Source: Diphasiastrum complanatum
Lineage: Eukaryota > Streptophyta > Lycopodiopsida > Lycopodiales > Lycopodiaceae
Assembly (NCBI GenBank): GCA_029204225.1
Contig: CM055110.1
Location: forward strand, 1,821,960-1,885,959
Length of the DNA stretch: 64,000 nucleotides
Direction of reading: 5' to 3'
The notes below the pieces were generated by a model. The model saw only the letters and a program-made list of their open reading frames with translations, made no database searches and was not told the origin of the DNA. Position numbers and translations under genes: made by a program. Position 1 is the stretch's first letter, and each line of letters opens with the position of its first letter. Of this stretch, positions 11,771 through 23,888 are shown in pieces.

Positions 11771-12060
11771 ACAGATCCAAAATGTGGATGACACAATATG
11801 CATACAATGATCAGATCAAGCCTCATCCGAAGTCATCCGACCTGGATCCAATAAAACCAAACTAGATCTAGATGAGATCTAGTCAGATCAAGTAGGATCC
11901 ATCAAGATTCAGCAAGATCAGACAAGATTAGGATAGATCAAGAAAGATCTAACAAGATACAAATGAGATCCAAGGTGCAGTAGATTATTATGAGATCATC
12001 CGCAGAGTAGACAAATCACCTTATGAACCTTCTCAAACTTCACTGAGGTCTTAGAATATT
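11771..12060. other. Post-pol untranslated region
   Basis: This stretch is rich in AGATCAAG/GATCCA-like words, with near repeats of 'agatca' at 11810-11960. No coding signal is seen. It fits the non-coding tail between integrase and a lost 3' LTR. Confidence 0.4.
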
Positions 12061-12600
12061 GTGACGAAGGTCTCTGGAGAATTTTGGTTGAAACTAAATT
12101 GGGAAAAGTGCACTTCTCCTAATACGCACTCAAATTTTCACTATATAAGGGCAGAATTCAAGACATTTGACACTTCATTCAGCAAAGCCCTGCCGAAATT
12201 TATACTAAAATTTCCATGTTCTTTGATCATGACGAAACTTTGCACACACCTTTATCAACCCTCACAGCCACCTGCTATACCTCGATCAAGCAGGTTATCC
12301 AACGAGAGATACCTACGGCTACCCAAATTTGGCCTTTGTCGTCTGATACCTTGGTCGCACCTTGGATTCAGGCAGCTGGGTCCCTTCTCCAAGCAGTGAA
12401 AATTTACCCAGCGCTTTTCACTTCTGACATTGACGTGAACCTAACCTTGCACAAATATGCATCATGGGATGAGAAGAAGTCTCATTTCTATATCATGTGC
12501 CAAGGTACCATGTACAAGGTACACATAAACGCTAATTCCATAGTCATTGTCGAAATTAATTCCGACAATTGACTACCCATCTCCCACCATCGATCCAAAC
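12061..12600 (+). other. Possible LTR-type promoter followed by an unknown 118-aa ORF
   Basis: A CTATATAAGGG box lies at about 12141. An open frame (12216-12572) starts about 75 bp later and encodes a 118-aa polypeptide with no motif I recognise. The block could be the remnant of a 3' LTR or of another element. Confidence 0.25.
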
Positions 12601-13656
12601 ACATCATCTCCCCCTTTGTGACATCTCTCTCCCTAGAGATCCCGCTCAAAACTAACAATGGTTATCCGATAGACACTATCACTGACCCCACAATCCAAGC
12701 CGCTACACACGTTGAACAAATTTCTGGTTGTATCAACTTTCTAAAAGGATCGTATTCATTTAGTACTCTCATATATGTGTGAAAAATAGTAGATTCTTTT
12801 ATTGATAAAGAGAGGTTTATTTCAAGTGCAGTATCGAAGCCCTAAATATCTCGGTTTCTAGATGACTAGGAACCGTATATTCCAATGGATATCCTAGCAC
12901 TATGATCCTAAGTGGTTATGCTAGTAGATTGAGATTTTAGCTCTAAATGGTGTATTCCAACCATGTCGAGTATAGACCTACCTCCTGTATTCCAAGGAGA
13001 TAGGGTGATTATCCATTAGACACCATCTTTATATTTGACACCAAATAAAAAAAATCAACATTCATGGTTCTTATTACAACTTATAGATATCATTCCAAGG
13101 CATGCAACAAAAAGTCACAACTCAATAGAATTCTCAAAAGATATTATGAATCAAATTGTAGTGTGAATAATACCTGGAATTTTTTTACGACTCCCAATCC
13201 AAGTGACCCGCTAAGAATTCTGAGACCCAAGATCTCCAATTTGTCAACTTCGCCTTGGTAAAGTGCTTGAGAATGTACTAAAGGGTAATGTCTCAAACTG
13301 ACTTTCAAAATGATAGAATCTCCAAAGATATAGCCAAGATTATCTTGTTAGAGTCAACACTCTAGATGTAGACTTGGATTCATAAAGCTTCGCAAGCCTC
13401 CAAAGTTGATGTGCACCAACCAATCTCCTTGAGTAGCTCATTGGTAACATTCATCTGGATCATGTGTAGAGGTCTTTCAGCTCTCTTGTCATACCTCCCT
13501 TAATCTTGTTGTGTCATGCTGTCCTCCACACCTACAACAATGTCCATCAAATCATTCATGGATAAAAGCCTGGTTTTGTGGTACAACATGGACTTTCAAG
13601 GACACTACCTTTTTTGGTTAGAAATGCACTTTTGTATTATTATACACTATTTTCAA
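12601..13656. other. Intergenic, no gene recognised
   Basis: No coding family is seen. The phrase 'tattccaa' recurs at 12880, 12950 and 12985, suggesting old repeat DNA. Confidence 0.4.
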
Positions 13657-14016
13657 TTAATACTTTTGACTTGCCATAACTTTTTAGCTGTACCTCAAAA
13701 TAGGTCATGTAACATATCATTGGAAAGCACTAGTCGAGCACTTTCTAATGCACAGAAACTTTGCTAAAATTGGGCTTACCACTAAAACATTATGTCATTT
13801 TAACATGGACTCAAAAAAATAATGATTAATAAAATTCCTATACCTTTAATTTGCCATGACTTTTTAACCGTAGCTCGGAAGTATGTCATGTAACATAGCA
13901 TTGAAAAGTGCTCATTGGAGCACTTTCTAGCGCACCAAACTCCGCTGAAATTGGTCTTACCACTTAAAAGTAATTTCATTTTTAATGTGGACTCAAACAT
14001 ATTATGAGTAATAATT
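13657..14016. repeat. Two tandem copies of a 180-bp repeat
   Basis: Units 13657-13836 and 13837-14016 align through a shared ...TTGCCAT(A/G)ACTTTTTA..., GTCATGTAACAT and AGCACTTTCTA series, offset by exactly 180 bp. A third, partial copy lies at 63885-64000. Each unit contains a dyad around the AAAG..GC/GC..CTTT words. Confidence 0.8.
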
Positions 14017-15041
14017 TCCCAAAATGTGAAATGTGCTACCAAAAGGTACAATGAAAAATGGGTTCTATTTTTGTACCATCAAACCATGCTTATAGCCTCA
14101 TCTCAAGGAGAGACTCCATTCTCACCTTCCAAGTAGAATAATTTGTGGAGGTAGGCCTATTATTGCCTTCCCACATGAATCCACTTGATGTAGCCATGTT
14201 GCAATGACCTGATCCTCTCTTTCAACCTGTTCTAATGCACAAAGCACTCTTTTGAATAACATTTCCAAAAAGAAATCACAAAGATATGGAACCCCTGAGT
14301 TCTCTTCTAGCACTATAATTAGCAAATCAACACATAAAATGAAGGAATCTTGATCAACCTATGATACACCCACAAATATAATGATTCTTTCCACTTCCTA
14401 ATATTGAAACAACCTCAAAAAATAGAGATCCAATCAAAAATTGGGTTTTGACAAAATCACAAAATATTGAATCTTCCAAATTCTACATGCAATTGCCAAA
14501 AACTTGATATAGAACCTTGTAGCCTCCAATGAAGCTTTCCTAATGCAATAAAAGTCACCCAAATCTAGTAAGTGAAGAGTGAAAAATGGCCTACTTCAAG
14601 TTCATAAACCTATATTGAGTTTTGGCCTACAAAAGATTAATTCTACAAAGGCAAAATGCTTGATTTTTTAGTATAAATCAATCTAGCACACTCTAGAATT
14701 GGTAACTCCTCCAAATCCTTGCTAAATATGACTAATCCTTCCATAACTTGCAACAAAAGCTTTGATACCATGTGAAGTTTTTCCTAATCACTAAGATCCA
14801 AAATCATCGCTTGATCTTTGGTTATGAATGACAACACAATTAACACCAATGACAATGTAGAGATGCAACATCTACTTCATGAAAGAGATGCAAAATCAAC
14901 AAGATCTTGATCAAACATCAAATATATGAAATAATGAAATTGTTGTTTGTACAATAATAGTATAGTACTATATTTCACACGTGTGGATCAAATATTGAGC
15001 ATACAATTGCATTCTACACACAAAATTGCAAAATATCACTA
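14017..15041. other. Intergenic, no gene recognised
   Basis: AT-rich DNA with no recognisable protein, RNA gene or tandem array. Confidence 0.4.
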
Positions 15042-15275
15042 CTATAGTGCACCAATGGATAGACCTTGCTTGTCTCCTCCATCTTTGTCCTTTCTTGATA
15101 TGTCTCCATCATAAAACTCCATGAATGAGCCTCCATCTCCATCTTGCCAGAAGATATCATCAGCACTTGATGGCTTGGCCATGAATGAGGGACATAATGA
15201 ACGTCCATTAGCTTCATTTCCATCAGCAAAACCAGCCAAGAATGCTAGTACAACTCCAACAATAAGATATTGCAA
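15042..15275 (-). CDS. Unknown small ORF with signal-peptide-like start
   Basis: The 77-aa frame begins with a hydrophobic stretch (YLIVGVVLAFLAGFA) followed by a polar, Asp/Gly-rich tail containing a single Cys. That is the architecture of a small secreted peptide, but I recognise no family and the surroundings are decayed repeats. A chance ORF is equally possible. Confidence 0.2.
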   Translation of the reverse strand: MQYLIVGVVLAFLAGFADGNEANGRSLCPSFMAKPSSADDIFWQDGDGGSFMEFYDGDISRKDKDGGDKQGLSIGAL

Positions 15276-15829
15276 GACAATGTTTGTAAATTAACCAAAA
15301 TATCGCTAAACTAGTTGATATTTCTCACATGAGTGATATATTTGGGTTTCTATATTCATTTTTGCATTCTCTTGTTGATATCTTAAATTCTTGTGTCCAG
15401 TATGCTATTTTTAGTGGTGTATTGGATCCACACATGTAAAAGGTGGTGTGGTACGAGCCATTGTATGGACATCAATAGCAACTTATCATTATTATGCTAT
15501 TTTTTCAAGTTCTTATTGAGTTTATAGTTTCTATGTTTAGTAGATGCTAGATTTATACATTGTTAATGGTGTTAGATGTGCTATCCTTGTAACCAAAGAT
15601 GAAAGGGAAAAATTTCTTCACATGGTATCAGACCTTTGGTGCAGGTTATTGAAGGAGCAGCCACATTTAGCAAAGGATTTGGAGGAGTCACTAATTATAG
15701 AGCATGGTAGATTGATTTATACTCAAAATCAAAATTGGTTTTCTGTAAATCAAAACTCAATATAGGAAAAAAATACTAAGATGATCCAAATTTCTATTTG
15801 AGAACATTATTGTTTGATTTGGATGTCCA
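15276..15829. other. Intergenic with an unknown 73-aa ORF
   Basis: The open frame at 15544-15765 (plus) is Leu/Glu rich and directly precedes a gypsy integrase fragment. It may be the degenerate integrase N-terminal region, but I cannot show that. Confidence 0.25.
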
Positions 15830-16065
15830 ATTGAGATTGTTAGTGATCAAGGAACCCATTTAGCCAATGAAACAATCAAGTGCTTACTGGAGGCATTTTT
15901 TTTAATTCATCGGTTTAGTACGCCATATTATCTGAGGGGTAATGGATAAGCAGAATCTTCAAACAAAATTCTTTGTAGTATTATGACTAAGACAGTCAAG
16001 GCAAGTTGTTTTTATTGGGAACATAAGTTACATGCAGTGTTATGGGCATTCCAAATTGTTGGAGA
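15830..16065 (+). pseudogene. gypsy integrase core fragment
   Basis: Across frame changes one reads FGCPIEIVSDQGTHLANETI (with the second catalytic Asp), then GNG.AESSNKILCS and WEHKLHAVLWAF. The wording is very close to the element at 6.1-11.8 kb, so it is the same family. It supplies the segment missing there. It stops abruptly at about 16065. Confidence 0.85.
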
Positions 16066-16555
16066 TTAAACTCACAATTTTCTCCTTGATATTTCAATTA
16101 CATTAAAGATTCTTCTTGCACACTTTTTATTCTTGAATTAAATCATTGATCTAGACCTCTTTAGGTTTGCAAATCTAATACCTACAGGAATTTATAGTTT
16201 TTCTTGTTTTGCCATTCTGCATATTTAGTCGTGTTTCTTAACACATACCGCAGTACTTGCAAAACTACTTTCATTATATGTATAGAGTAGTACCTGGTAA
16301 GACACACGGGATTTTGTGTAGTAGTTCAACACCTACAACTTTTTACACAAAATCAAATTAGCCAAACTATTCAAAATCACCAAAGGGAAAAATTGAGCAT
16401 CGGAAGTTGTGCCATTAAGGCTGAAATCATTTATGTTGTTCATATTCCATATTGAGAAAATGTTCTCATGTTAAGCATTTTGTGTATAATATCAACAACA
16501 CCTTCTACTATTAATGTCTAATTCGATATGTGTGTGTTGTGATTGATTATACTCT
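16066..16555. other. Intergenic, decayed
   Basis: No coding similarity seen. An LTR remnant is possible because it joins a gypsy and a copia fragment. Confidence 0.3.
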
Positions 16556-17960
16556 CTCAATTGCTTTTCTCAGCTCGTTCACTCAGTCTGATATCGAATC
16601 ACAACCCTCAGGATGCATAATATATATATCTTCTTCAATTACTCCATTTAGATAGGCTGTATGCCACATCAAGCTGATATACCTCAAGATTTGTTGTAAC
16701 AACATATGATAAAAAAAAATTTATCAAGGAATGCTTGACTACAGGACTGAAAGTCTGATTTTAGTTAATATTTGGAATTTCAAAAATTCTCATGCTACTA
16801 ATTAGATTTTCCTTCGATCGATACTTTCTTTAGCTTTGTATTTGATCTTAAAGATCCATTCGAAATCGATTAGTAGATTTATACTAATAGGAAATCCGAT
16901 AATAGACCATGTTTGGTTCTTGATCAAAGTGGTGTATTTTCTATTTATCACTTTTATCCAGAGATAGAAGTCTAATTGGTTGAGTGCTTCATTGACTTAG
17001 TTGATTTTTGAATTAAATAACATGCAATCTCATCAATGTACCTTGTGGCTTGAGCGCGCACTCTCGTCTTGGATGTGGTGTAGGCTAATAATCATGTCTT
17101 TGGTCTTGACGTTGTTCATGAGTCGCAATGTCTTCTTTTGACTCATTATTAATAAGTGGTTTTTTTTTTTACATATTGAAACATGAGACTCAAATTGTTA
17201 GGTTGATGGCATGAGTAGGCGACAATTCATCGAAAACTTTGCTCTTGCCTTTTAGGTCAATAAAGTGATCCTCGATAAATATGACATCTCTACTAAAAAG
17301 TATCTTTGATGTAATGGGTCATATAGCTTATAAGTTCTTGATGAAGAAGCATAACCAATGAATATAAGTTTGATACTGTGGGAGTCGGGTTTCTTTCTAG
17401 TTTCTTTTGGGATATGTGCATCCAAACACTATGACATTCTTTCAGAATGGTTTGGATCCTATCCAGATCTTAATAAGGTGTTTTACCTAAGAGGCCTTCA
17501 GTCGAATATATGTTTTGAATATAAGCTATAGTGGAAACAACTTTAGCCCAGAAGTACTTAACCAGTGATGTGTGACAAGAATATACAAGTAGTCAATTCG
17601 ACTACGATTCGATTCTTCCTCTCAACAAGTCCATTGGACCAAGGTGAATAAGGAGTGATGGATTGTTGATGAATGCCTTTGCTAAGACAATACTCCTTGA
17701 ATTTAGTTGAGATGTACTCTCCACCATTAAAGGACCTGAGTGCTTTAATTCCTTACTACTTTCCTTCTCAACTCACTCAAATGTTCTGAAGAGCTCAAAT
17801 GCCTAGGATTTATGCTTAATAAAATATATAACTATATTTCTTGAATATTTGTCAATGAAGGTAATGAAAAATATAGCACCTACCAATGATAAGGTTTGCA
17901 TTGCTATGTAGTTAATCGATCCACAATTATTTAGAGCACGAGACATAGTGCTGATAGTAG
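16556..17960 (-). mobile_element. Degraded Ty1/copia fragment (integrase to RT)
   Basis: On the minus strand, integrase words appear first (FITFIDKYSRN near 17850, GGEYIST-like near 17720), then IFIGYASSSRTYKLYDP near 17340, then RT words (IDFEWIFKIKYKA near 16850 and EEDIYIMHPEG near 16630). This is the copia order. Frameshifts and stops are numerous and the second integrase half is shortened. Confidence 0.8.
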
Positions 17961-18911
17961 TTCCCTAGAAGTGCACAAATTGAGTGAAAATTTAGTGTGG
18001 ATAAAATTGAGAGAAACCTCTACTCGATATATAGAACTAAGACTAAGGATTCTATATCCACTACCTGAATACATCCTAGAAAATATGAACAACATCATTA
18101 GGGACACTAGATGAGATATGTTGAGTTTAGTTGCAAATTATTCTAGAGTTAATTTTTTCCCATCTTCTAGAGTTGGTAGGATGAATAGGTAGCATGATGC
18201 ATATGGGGATGGACAGATTATTCCTAGCGTAGGAAAAATTTTGAGCATTTGACCTCCAGCTTAACTAGATAAGGATCTTACTCATGTTACTGTTTCTGGA
18301 TTTTGTACCCAAACTCCAATTTTCTGGCTCCCAGATTAATGTATTTAATTGTCGGGATGCATTCTTTTGTTATCATCTAGATTTTATGTGATGTTTTAGT
18401 ATTGCAAAATTCCTTTTGTTCGTTGGCCTCAAGCTCAAGGTGTGAGTGTGAGCTCATTGTTCACTTTATGTATTAATTCTTGAAGCTTTTAATAAATGTT
18501 ACAGTGTATATTGCTTGCACCGATATTTTTGAAATTCAAAATGAGCATCTAACCAACTGATGAATGGCTTTCTTGAGTTTTACACTAGATTGTTGCAAAT
18601 GAATAACTGAAATTATTTTATTATTGTTGGCTTTAGCTGTAGTAGTCCAACACTAATAAGGTTTTCCGCATTTTACATCCGCTTGGTTGTGAACTAATGA
18701 TCCTTCCTCAAATACAACATGACTGCATGGTGAGCGAGGTATCCATTTCTAAATGGCTTCCTTCAACTTTGGAAAGCATATGTTGCTGCCCTACAAGTGT
18801 TCATGTTGATTGTCATAATCATCAATTTCATGTGCACAAGAGTGTCGTATTGGCAATAGTTTATACCCAAAAAAATGAAGCAAACATCATGAAGCCCCTT
18901 GTAGGAAACAA
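17961..18911. other. Intergenic, no gene recognised
   Basis: No coding signal. The ORF at 18697-18933 resembles nothing known and runs into the GA microsatellite. Confidence 0.35.
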
Positions 18912-18926
18912 TGAGAGAGAGAGAAA

Positions 18927-18979
<53 letters not shown>
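18912..18979. repeat. (GA)n / (GATA)n microsatellite
   Basis: A GA run is interrupted by AAAG and three TAGA units in the middle, then resumes for about 18 units. Confidence 0.95.
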
Positions 18980-18982
<3 letters not shown>

Positions 18983-18999
18983 TATATGCGAATTTTTCT

Positions 19000-19260
19000 C
19001 TAGAAGTTTTCCTATAAATTTCCTTGGATTGAAATGAACTAGAGAATTTTCATACTAGAAAAAGTGGCACAAACATTTTTCCTATATAGGGATCATCATC
19101 TAGGGAATTTTCCTAGATCACTTTCATATATAGGTAAAATGTATGCATTTTTCTTAGATTTGCTTTCTAGGAAAAGAACCACTTTACTAGTATGGAGATT
19201 CCCTATATTAGTTCATTTTAATCTAGAGAAAATTCATTTTTTTCCTATGTAGGAATATGT
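19000..19260. repeat. Degenerate TTTTCCTA(G/T)A / TATAGG motif cluster
   Basis: The words TTTTCCTA, CTAGGAAA, TATAGG and CTAGAGAA recur at irregular spacing in both orientations across 260 bp. This suggests a decayed short-period array. Confidence 0.4.
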
Positions 19261-19415
19261 CTTATTTTTCTTGTGAATATATTATACACTGAATGCTAAA
19301 CATGAGAGCATTTGCTCAATATGGAACATGAACAACACAAATGATTACAGCCTTAATGGTGCAACTTCTTATGCTCAATCTTTCGCTCTGTTGCACTATC
19401 TAGCAAATGCGAACT

Positions 19416-19418
<3 letters not shown>

Positions 19419-19482
<64 letters not shown>
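19419..19482. repeat. (TA)n microsatellite
   Basis: About 32 uninterrupted TA units. Confidence 0.98.
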
Positions 19483-19486
<4 letters not shown>

Positions 19487-19589
19487 ACATCCTTATGATT
19501 AAAAGAATCGCTTAACTAATCTATGGTAGTGCTTCCATACTTACAATGATCATGGCAGACCATAAATCCCAATAAGCCAAGACAACAAC

Positions 19590-19710
19590 AACCATAAGCA
19601 GGTAGGCGGACATGCAGCACCATAGGCAGTAGGCAGGTAGGTACAACGCAGGCAGGCCTGAAAAATCAGCAGGTAGGCGAGCGGTCAGGCTGGGCAAGTA
19701 GGCCGTAGGC
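19590..19710. repeat. GTAGGC/GCAGG minisatellite-like cluster
   Basis: The word (C/G)AGGTAGGC and variants occur about ten times over 120 bp of GC-richer DNA with no strict period. Confidence 0.5.
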
Positions 19711-20699
19711 CAGAGACAGATACCACCACAGGTAGGGTCACAGAAATGCAGACTGCAGCAAGTTTTGTGAGGGATGGAAGGGCCTCGACAGGTCTAATTT
19801 TTTTATTCAGAGGTCTGATTTTATTGCTCAGATAGGTCTGTGAGGCCTCAACACGCTGTGGCAAGCCACAAATCTTCGATGTTCGAATGTGGATAGTGAT
19901 GGGCAATGTAATGTACCTAGATGAATAATAGACACATAAAAACTGAAGAGTTAACAACATTACTTAATGAAGAGTTTATCAAGTTTAGAAAAAACCCATG
20001 ATTGAAAGCTACAATGAGACACTTCATAACAATAGAATTCAATATAGAACACATACTAAAATAACAATACATACATTAGTGACATCCACAAACTACAATC
20101 AAACACATACATAACTAACAAACCCTAACATCTTGTATAAAAGGTCTGAGTAATAGAAAAAGAACCTAATTGCATGTAATATGAATAACAGAAAAACATG
20201 TTGAACTAGCATGCATTCTTATCATGTTACATGTGCAAACAACAAAAGTTATCATCATAATAATTGCTTTGGTATTGTGACACATTATTTCGTAATATTA
20301 TTTGATATATGCATTTTTCAATATGGCAATATAGGCAGCATACCGCTATTTTTTGGTCTACTGGACAACCTTTCGCATTGAATGCATCGACAAAAAAAAG
20401 AACGACAATCAATTGTCGCGTGTTCGATAAACAAAAAAATGAACACAGCAACTTTCAAGGAATCGCCAAGACAAAAGCTTATGTCTAATATGACTCACCA
20501 CAAGCTATCGCAAGGAACCATAGGAGTCAACCCTGTGATCATTATACAAACACCAAGCACTGCCAGGAAACTACATTCTAGCAATTGCGGTCCACATACG
20601 GTTGCGATAAGCACCATTTTCTTATGCTCCCGAAGCGAAGTTCAAATCTAAGTGATGTACACTTGTATAGATGTCATTGTACTCTAAATATTTACAAAG
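19711..20699. other. Intergenic, no gene recognised
   Basis: AT-rich DNA. ORFs at 19685-19960 and 20382-20651 show no family resemblance. Confidence 0.35.
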
Positions 20700-21140
20700 T
20701 ACATGGCAAAGTACATAGTTAAAGCTAAACTAGTCCTGTAATTATGGATTAAAGCTGAACTAGTTAAAGCTAAACTAGTCTTGTAATTATGGATTAGTTA
20801 ACGATTCTTGTAAATACAAGGATGCAGCTATAAATACATATTCAGCACGCATCAATCTTTGATGCTCCATGATGCAAACTTATTCTTCTGATCAAAAGAT
20901 ATTCAGCATCCGAGTTAGGTTGACATTCTGGTTGTAACATTCTGTGTTGTTTGAGATTTTAGTGTAATATAGAAGAAACACATTCTCATTTGTGGCTAAC
21001 ATAGATATATGCATGTTGTGATTTGATTACACTCATTCACTCACTATGATTAGAACACAGACGTCTGTGACTCCTTAGTTTCTAATCAAACGATGGTTGT
21101 ATTTGACGCCTAAGGAACAACATTATCATATTGCACTATT
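20700..21140 (+). repeat. Probable LTR fragment with TATA box
   Basis: A 48-bp-spaced direct duplication (TTAAAGCT(G/A)AACTAGT, 20718 and 20766) precedes a TATAAATACATA box at about 20829. This is the layout of a retroelement LTR promoter. Edges were not determined. Confidence 0.45.
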
Positions 21141-21607
21141 ACACAAAATTTTGAAATTGAACTTCATACTAAAAACCGATTTACACTAATTCCACATCTT
21201 CTTTAATCTCTTCGGTGAACTATGTTACGATCCTATTAGTGAAACATATGTGCTGTGAATCTATTTTTGCATTTACATTCTTTTGGACTGTTATTGCTTG
21301 CAGCAGCGCATAACAATAGGAGAGTTGTTTCTGCAATCAATTTACTTCTCTCTTCCTCCATTGCCATCCGCTCTCACCCCTATTTTACTCCAACACGTAG
21401 TACTCAACATTGTCCACAAATCTATGGATCAGTCTAAAATATTGTCCATAAATCCAAGAATTGGTTAAAAAAAACTTCACAAATGTTGTTAAATTCTTAA
21501 CAAATGTTGCTAAAAATCATTGTTTGCTGCTACAAATCAAAATGCATTTTCTATTTTTTTAAGTCAATTATACGTTGCTCGGCGACATTTATAGTGACTT
21601 CCTCACA
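21141..21607. other. Intergenic, no gene recognised
   Basis: No clear coding similarity. It leads into the 25-bp tandem array. Confidence 0.35.
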
Positions 21608-21858
21608 TCTCGATCGGAGCATTTCAGTCAAATCTCAACCAGAGCGTTTCAGTCAAATTCCAACTGGAGCGTTTCAGTCAAATCTCAACCGAAGCACTCT
21701 GCTGAGATCTCAACCGGAACACTCTACTGAGATTTCAGCCAGAGCACTCTACTCAGATCTTAACCGGAGCACTCTGTTCAGATCTCAACTGGAGCACTCT
21801 GTCCAAATCTCAACCGAAGCACTCTGTTCAGATCTCAACCGAAGGACCTACATTCAAA
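21608..21858 (+). repeat. 25-bp tandem repeat array, ten units
   Basis: Ten consecutive units follow the consensus TCTCAACCGGAGCACTCTG plus about six variable bases. Nine are exactly 25 bp and the last is 26 bp. Because 25 is not a multiple of 3, an open frame across the array (21504-22004) reads the unit in rotating frames. The ORF is therefore probably not selected as protein. Confidence 0.95.
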
Positions 21859-22465
21859 TTTTACGAACCGGCATGTCCCATCTCACTCACAACCAGACGA
21901 CGGCGACAATAAATGCCCTCACCCCGACGCCATTCGCACCTCAGCGAAGTGCAAACTCAAGCATTTTCTGGCGACGATCTGCGGCGATTTTCTTGCTACT
22001 GTGACCGATCCTAGAGCTCGACTGTTCAATCCTTCAATTATCATCTTCACACCATCTCTACAATCTATCGACCACCATCATTACCACTCCCTTGTGAGCG
22101 CCATCACCAAAAATTTACAACCTAACTTCACTGGCAGAATACATCATATTACAAGTTTTCACATGTTGAGGGGTAGTGTCACACGAGGACTCATCACGCT
22201 CCCGTTACACTATTGAACATCATCCAAATCAATATCACAAACTGTATATTTTCAACCCACTTCATTTCTCACACATATCCACCTCCATAACATCACCACC
22301 CTTGTCAAACACCTCCACTTTCTGATATTCCACTCTCCATCATTCTTAACTTCGTCTCATTCTGCTCCCACCCTTATTTACATCATATTTTGTTTGCCAC
22401 TCACACCGTTCTATCTAACACAACCAGCTTCCACACATATTCCATACCCCTCTGCACCACCATTG

Positions 22466-22630
22466 TCTCGACCAGAGCCAATCCATCACATCTCGCCCGG
22501 AGCCAATCCATCACATCTCGATTGGAGCCAATTCTTTTCATCTCAACCGAAGCCCGTCCTTCACATCTCAATAGAAGCCCGTCCTTCACATCTCAACCGA
22601 AGCCAGTCCTTCAAATCTCAACCGACTCAG
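22466..22630 (+). repeat. Second 25-bp array, six units plus a partial
   Basis: Units of exactly 25 bp starting TCTCAACCGAAGCC carry a different 3' half (CGTCCTTCACA) from the array at 21.6 kb but the same 5' half. The same minisatellite therefore expanded twice within 1 kb with diverged tails. Confidence 0.95.
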
Positions 22631-22659
22631 TTTTTCCAGAACCTTCTTTCTTCCATTTC

Positions 22660-23215
22660 CCCACCATGTCGTCCAATCCCAGTTCAAGTTCTGATGATCC
22701 CGAAGCAAGCAAGCTCGACATCCAACTGTGCAAGTTAGATCTTACAGAGATGCAGACTTGGTACCAGCAGGCGGAGTCCTTCTTCAAGGAAATCGAATTT
22801 CAGATCCCTATCTTGACAAGGTTATCAAAGCCTGTACCTGGTACACATGGCATATGCCAATTATCATACCATGGCAAGATCATGTAAAATCATAGTTCCA
22901 CCTATCAGGAATTATGTTTATAACATATCTTTTGCGGCAGCTGACTTGCAACCTTATGGGTTCCCACGGGGACCAAATACTATCACAAGACACTCCAAAA
23001 GATAGAGCAAATGGCATACTTCAAGTACGTTAATCCCTCTGTGACTAAATGGAAGAATAAGGATGGGTACAGACTGGAAGCCATCAACGACAAACAGCTT
23101 CAAGCCGCATGTGCCTATCTCACCAGATGCACACAAAAACCACGAATGAAAGTGTTGAGGGTACCCATGTCACTGTTTCAAATGATGGCGACTGCATGCC
23201 CAGAACCTCTATGAT
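22660..23215 (+). pseudogene. Decayed member of an unknown protein family
   Basis: The frame starting at about 22665 encodes a Ser-rich start, then EMQTWYQQAESFFKEIEF. A frame change at about 22815 gives GYQSLYLVHMAYANY. Another at about 22990 gives WKNKDGYRLEAINDKQLQAACAYLT. All three pieces align in order with an ORF at 36300-36767 on the minus strand. Two loci with the same order and conserved aromatic and charged residues argue for a real protein domain of about 165 aa. I do not recognise it. Its position in an LTR-type region suggests a Gag-like or extra ORF of a retroelement. Confidence 0.6.
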
Positions 23216-23888
23216 TGGGCACAGTTTGCTTCAAACTATCTACATGAGTGCATTAACAACAAGCAGCCCATCACAATATTGGGCTATCTGATGATAGATA
23301 TCACTCTTCACCAAGTACAGAACGGGCCAAGGCTTCAACAACAACTGCATCTTGCGGACAAGGCATGGGACATCCCCATTGAGCCAACAAAGTCCAAGTG
23401 TGCACGATCAAGAACTACCTCCCCATCGGGATCCCAACCAAAAAGGGTCAACACAAGTATACTCCCACTAGTACGGATGCAAACAAGCCCACAACCAGAT
23501 CCACAAGCAGTTGCACCATCTGAAGCTCAAGAGGCCGAAACCTCCAAGTCCCAGTTGTCTGACACACGGCAACAAAGAATGCGAAAGAAGCTTCAAACTA
23601 GGAGCACATCACCAGTGGGATCAGCTTCAGATGGTTCCACCTCAGATGATGGCAGCTCATCCACAGCATCACAACAGCACTCGTCACCCTCACATGTCAT
23701 CGACGGGGGTGATGGAGCAACGACATCAGCAGCAGCCCAACATATGGCCACCTCACACCCTGCAACTCCACCAGACAAAGTCACCACCCCACCCACATTG
23801 ATTACCATGCCAACGCCAACAACATCACCAACGGCACAAGATTTGGGGGGGGGGAGGAGTGGGCATATCCAATCCCTAGGTCACGGAA
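23216..23888 (+). pseudogene. Low-complexity Ser/Thr/Pro-rich continuation
   Basis: The 222-codon frame at 23279-23947 is rich in Thr, Ser, Pro and Gln. It contains a seven-G run at 23844, a likely frameshift spot, just before the next long ORF starts. It looks like the disordered linker of the same decayed protein. Confidence 0.4.

Noticed and set aside
12061-12399. 112-codon ORF as a real gene
   Set aside because: It overlaps a second open frame and a TATA-like box. It looks like retroelement LTR or tail DNA, with no family match.
21504-22004. 166-codon ORF across the 25-bp array taken as a repeat protein
   Set aside because: A 25-bp unit rotates the frame every repeat, so no protein repeat is conserved. 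Selection acts, if at all, on DNA.
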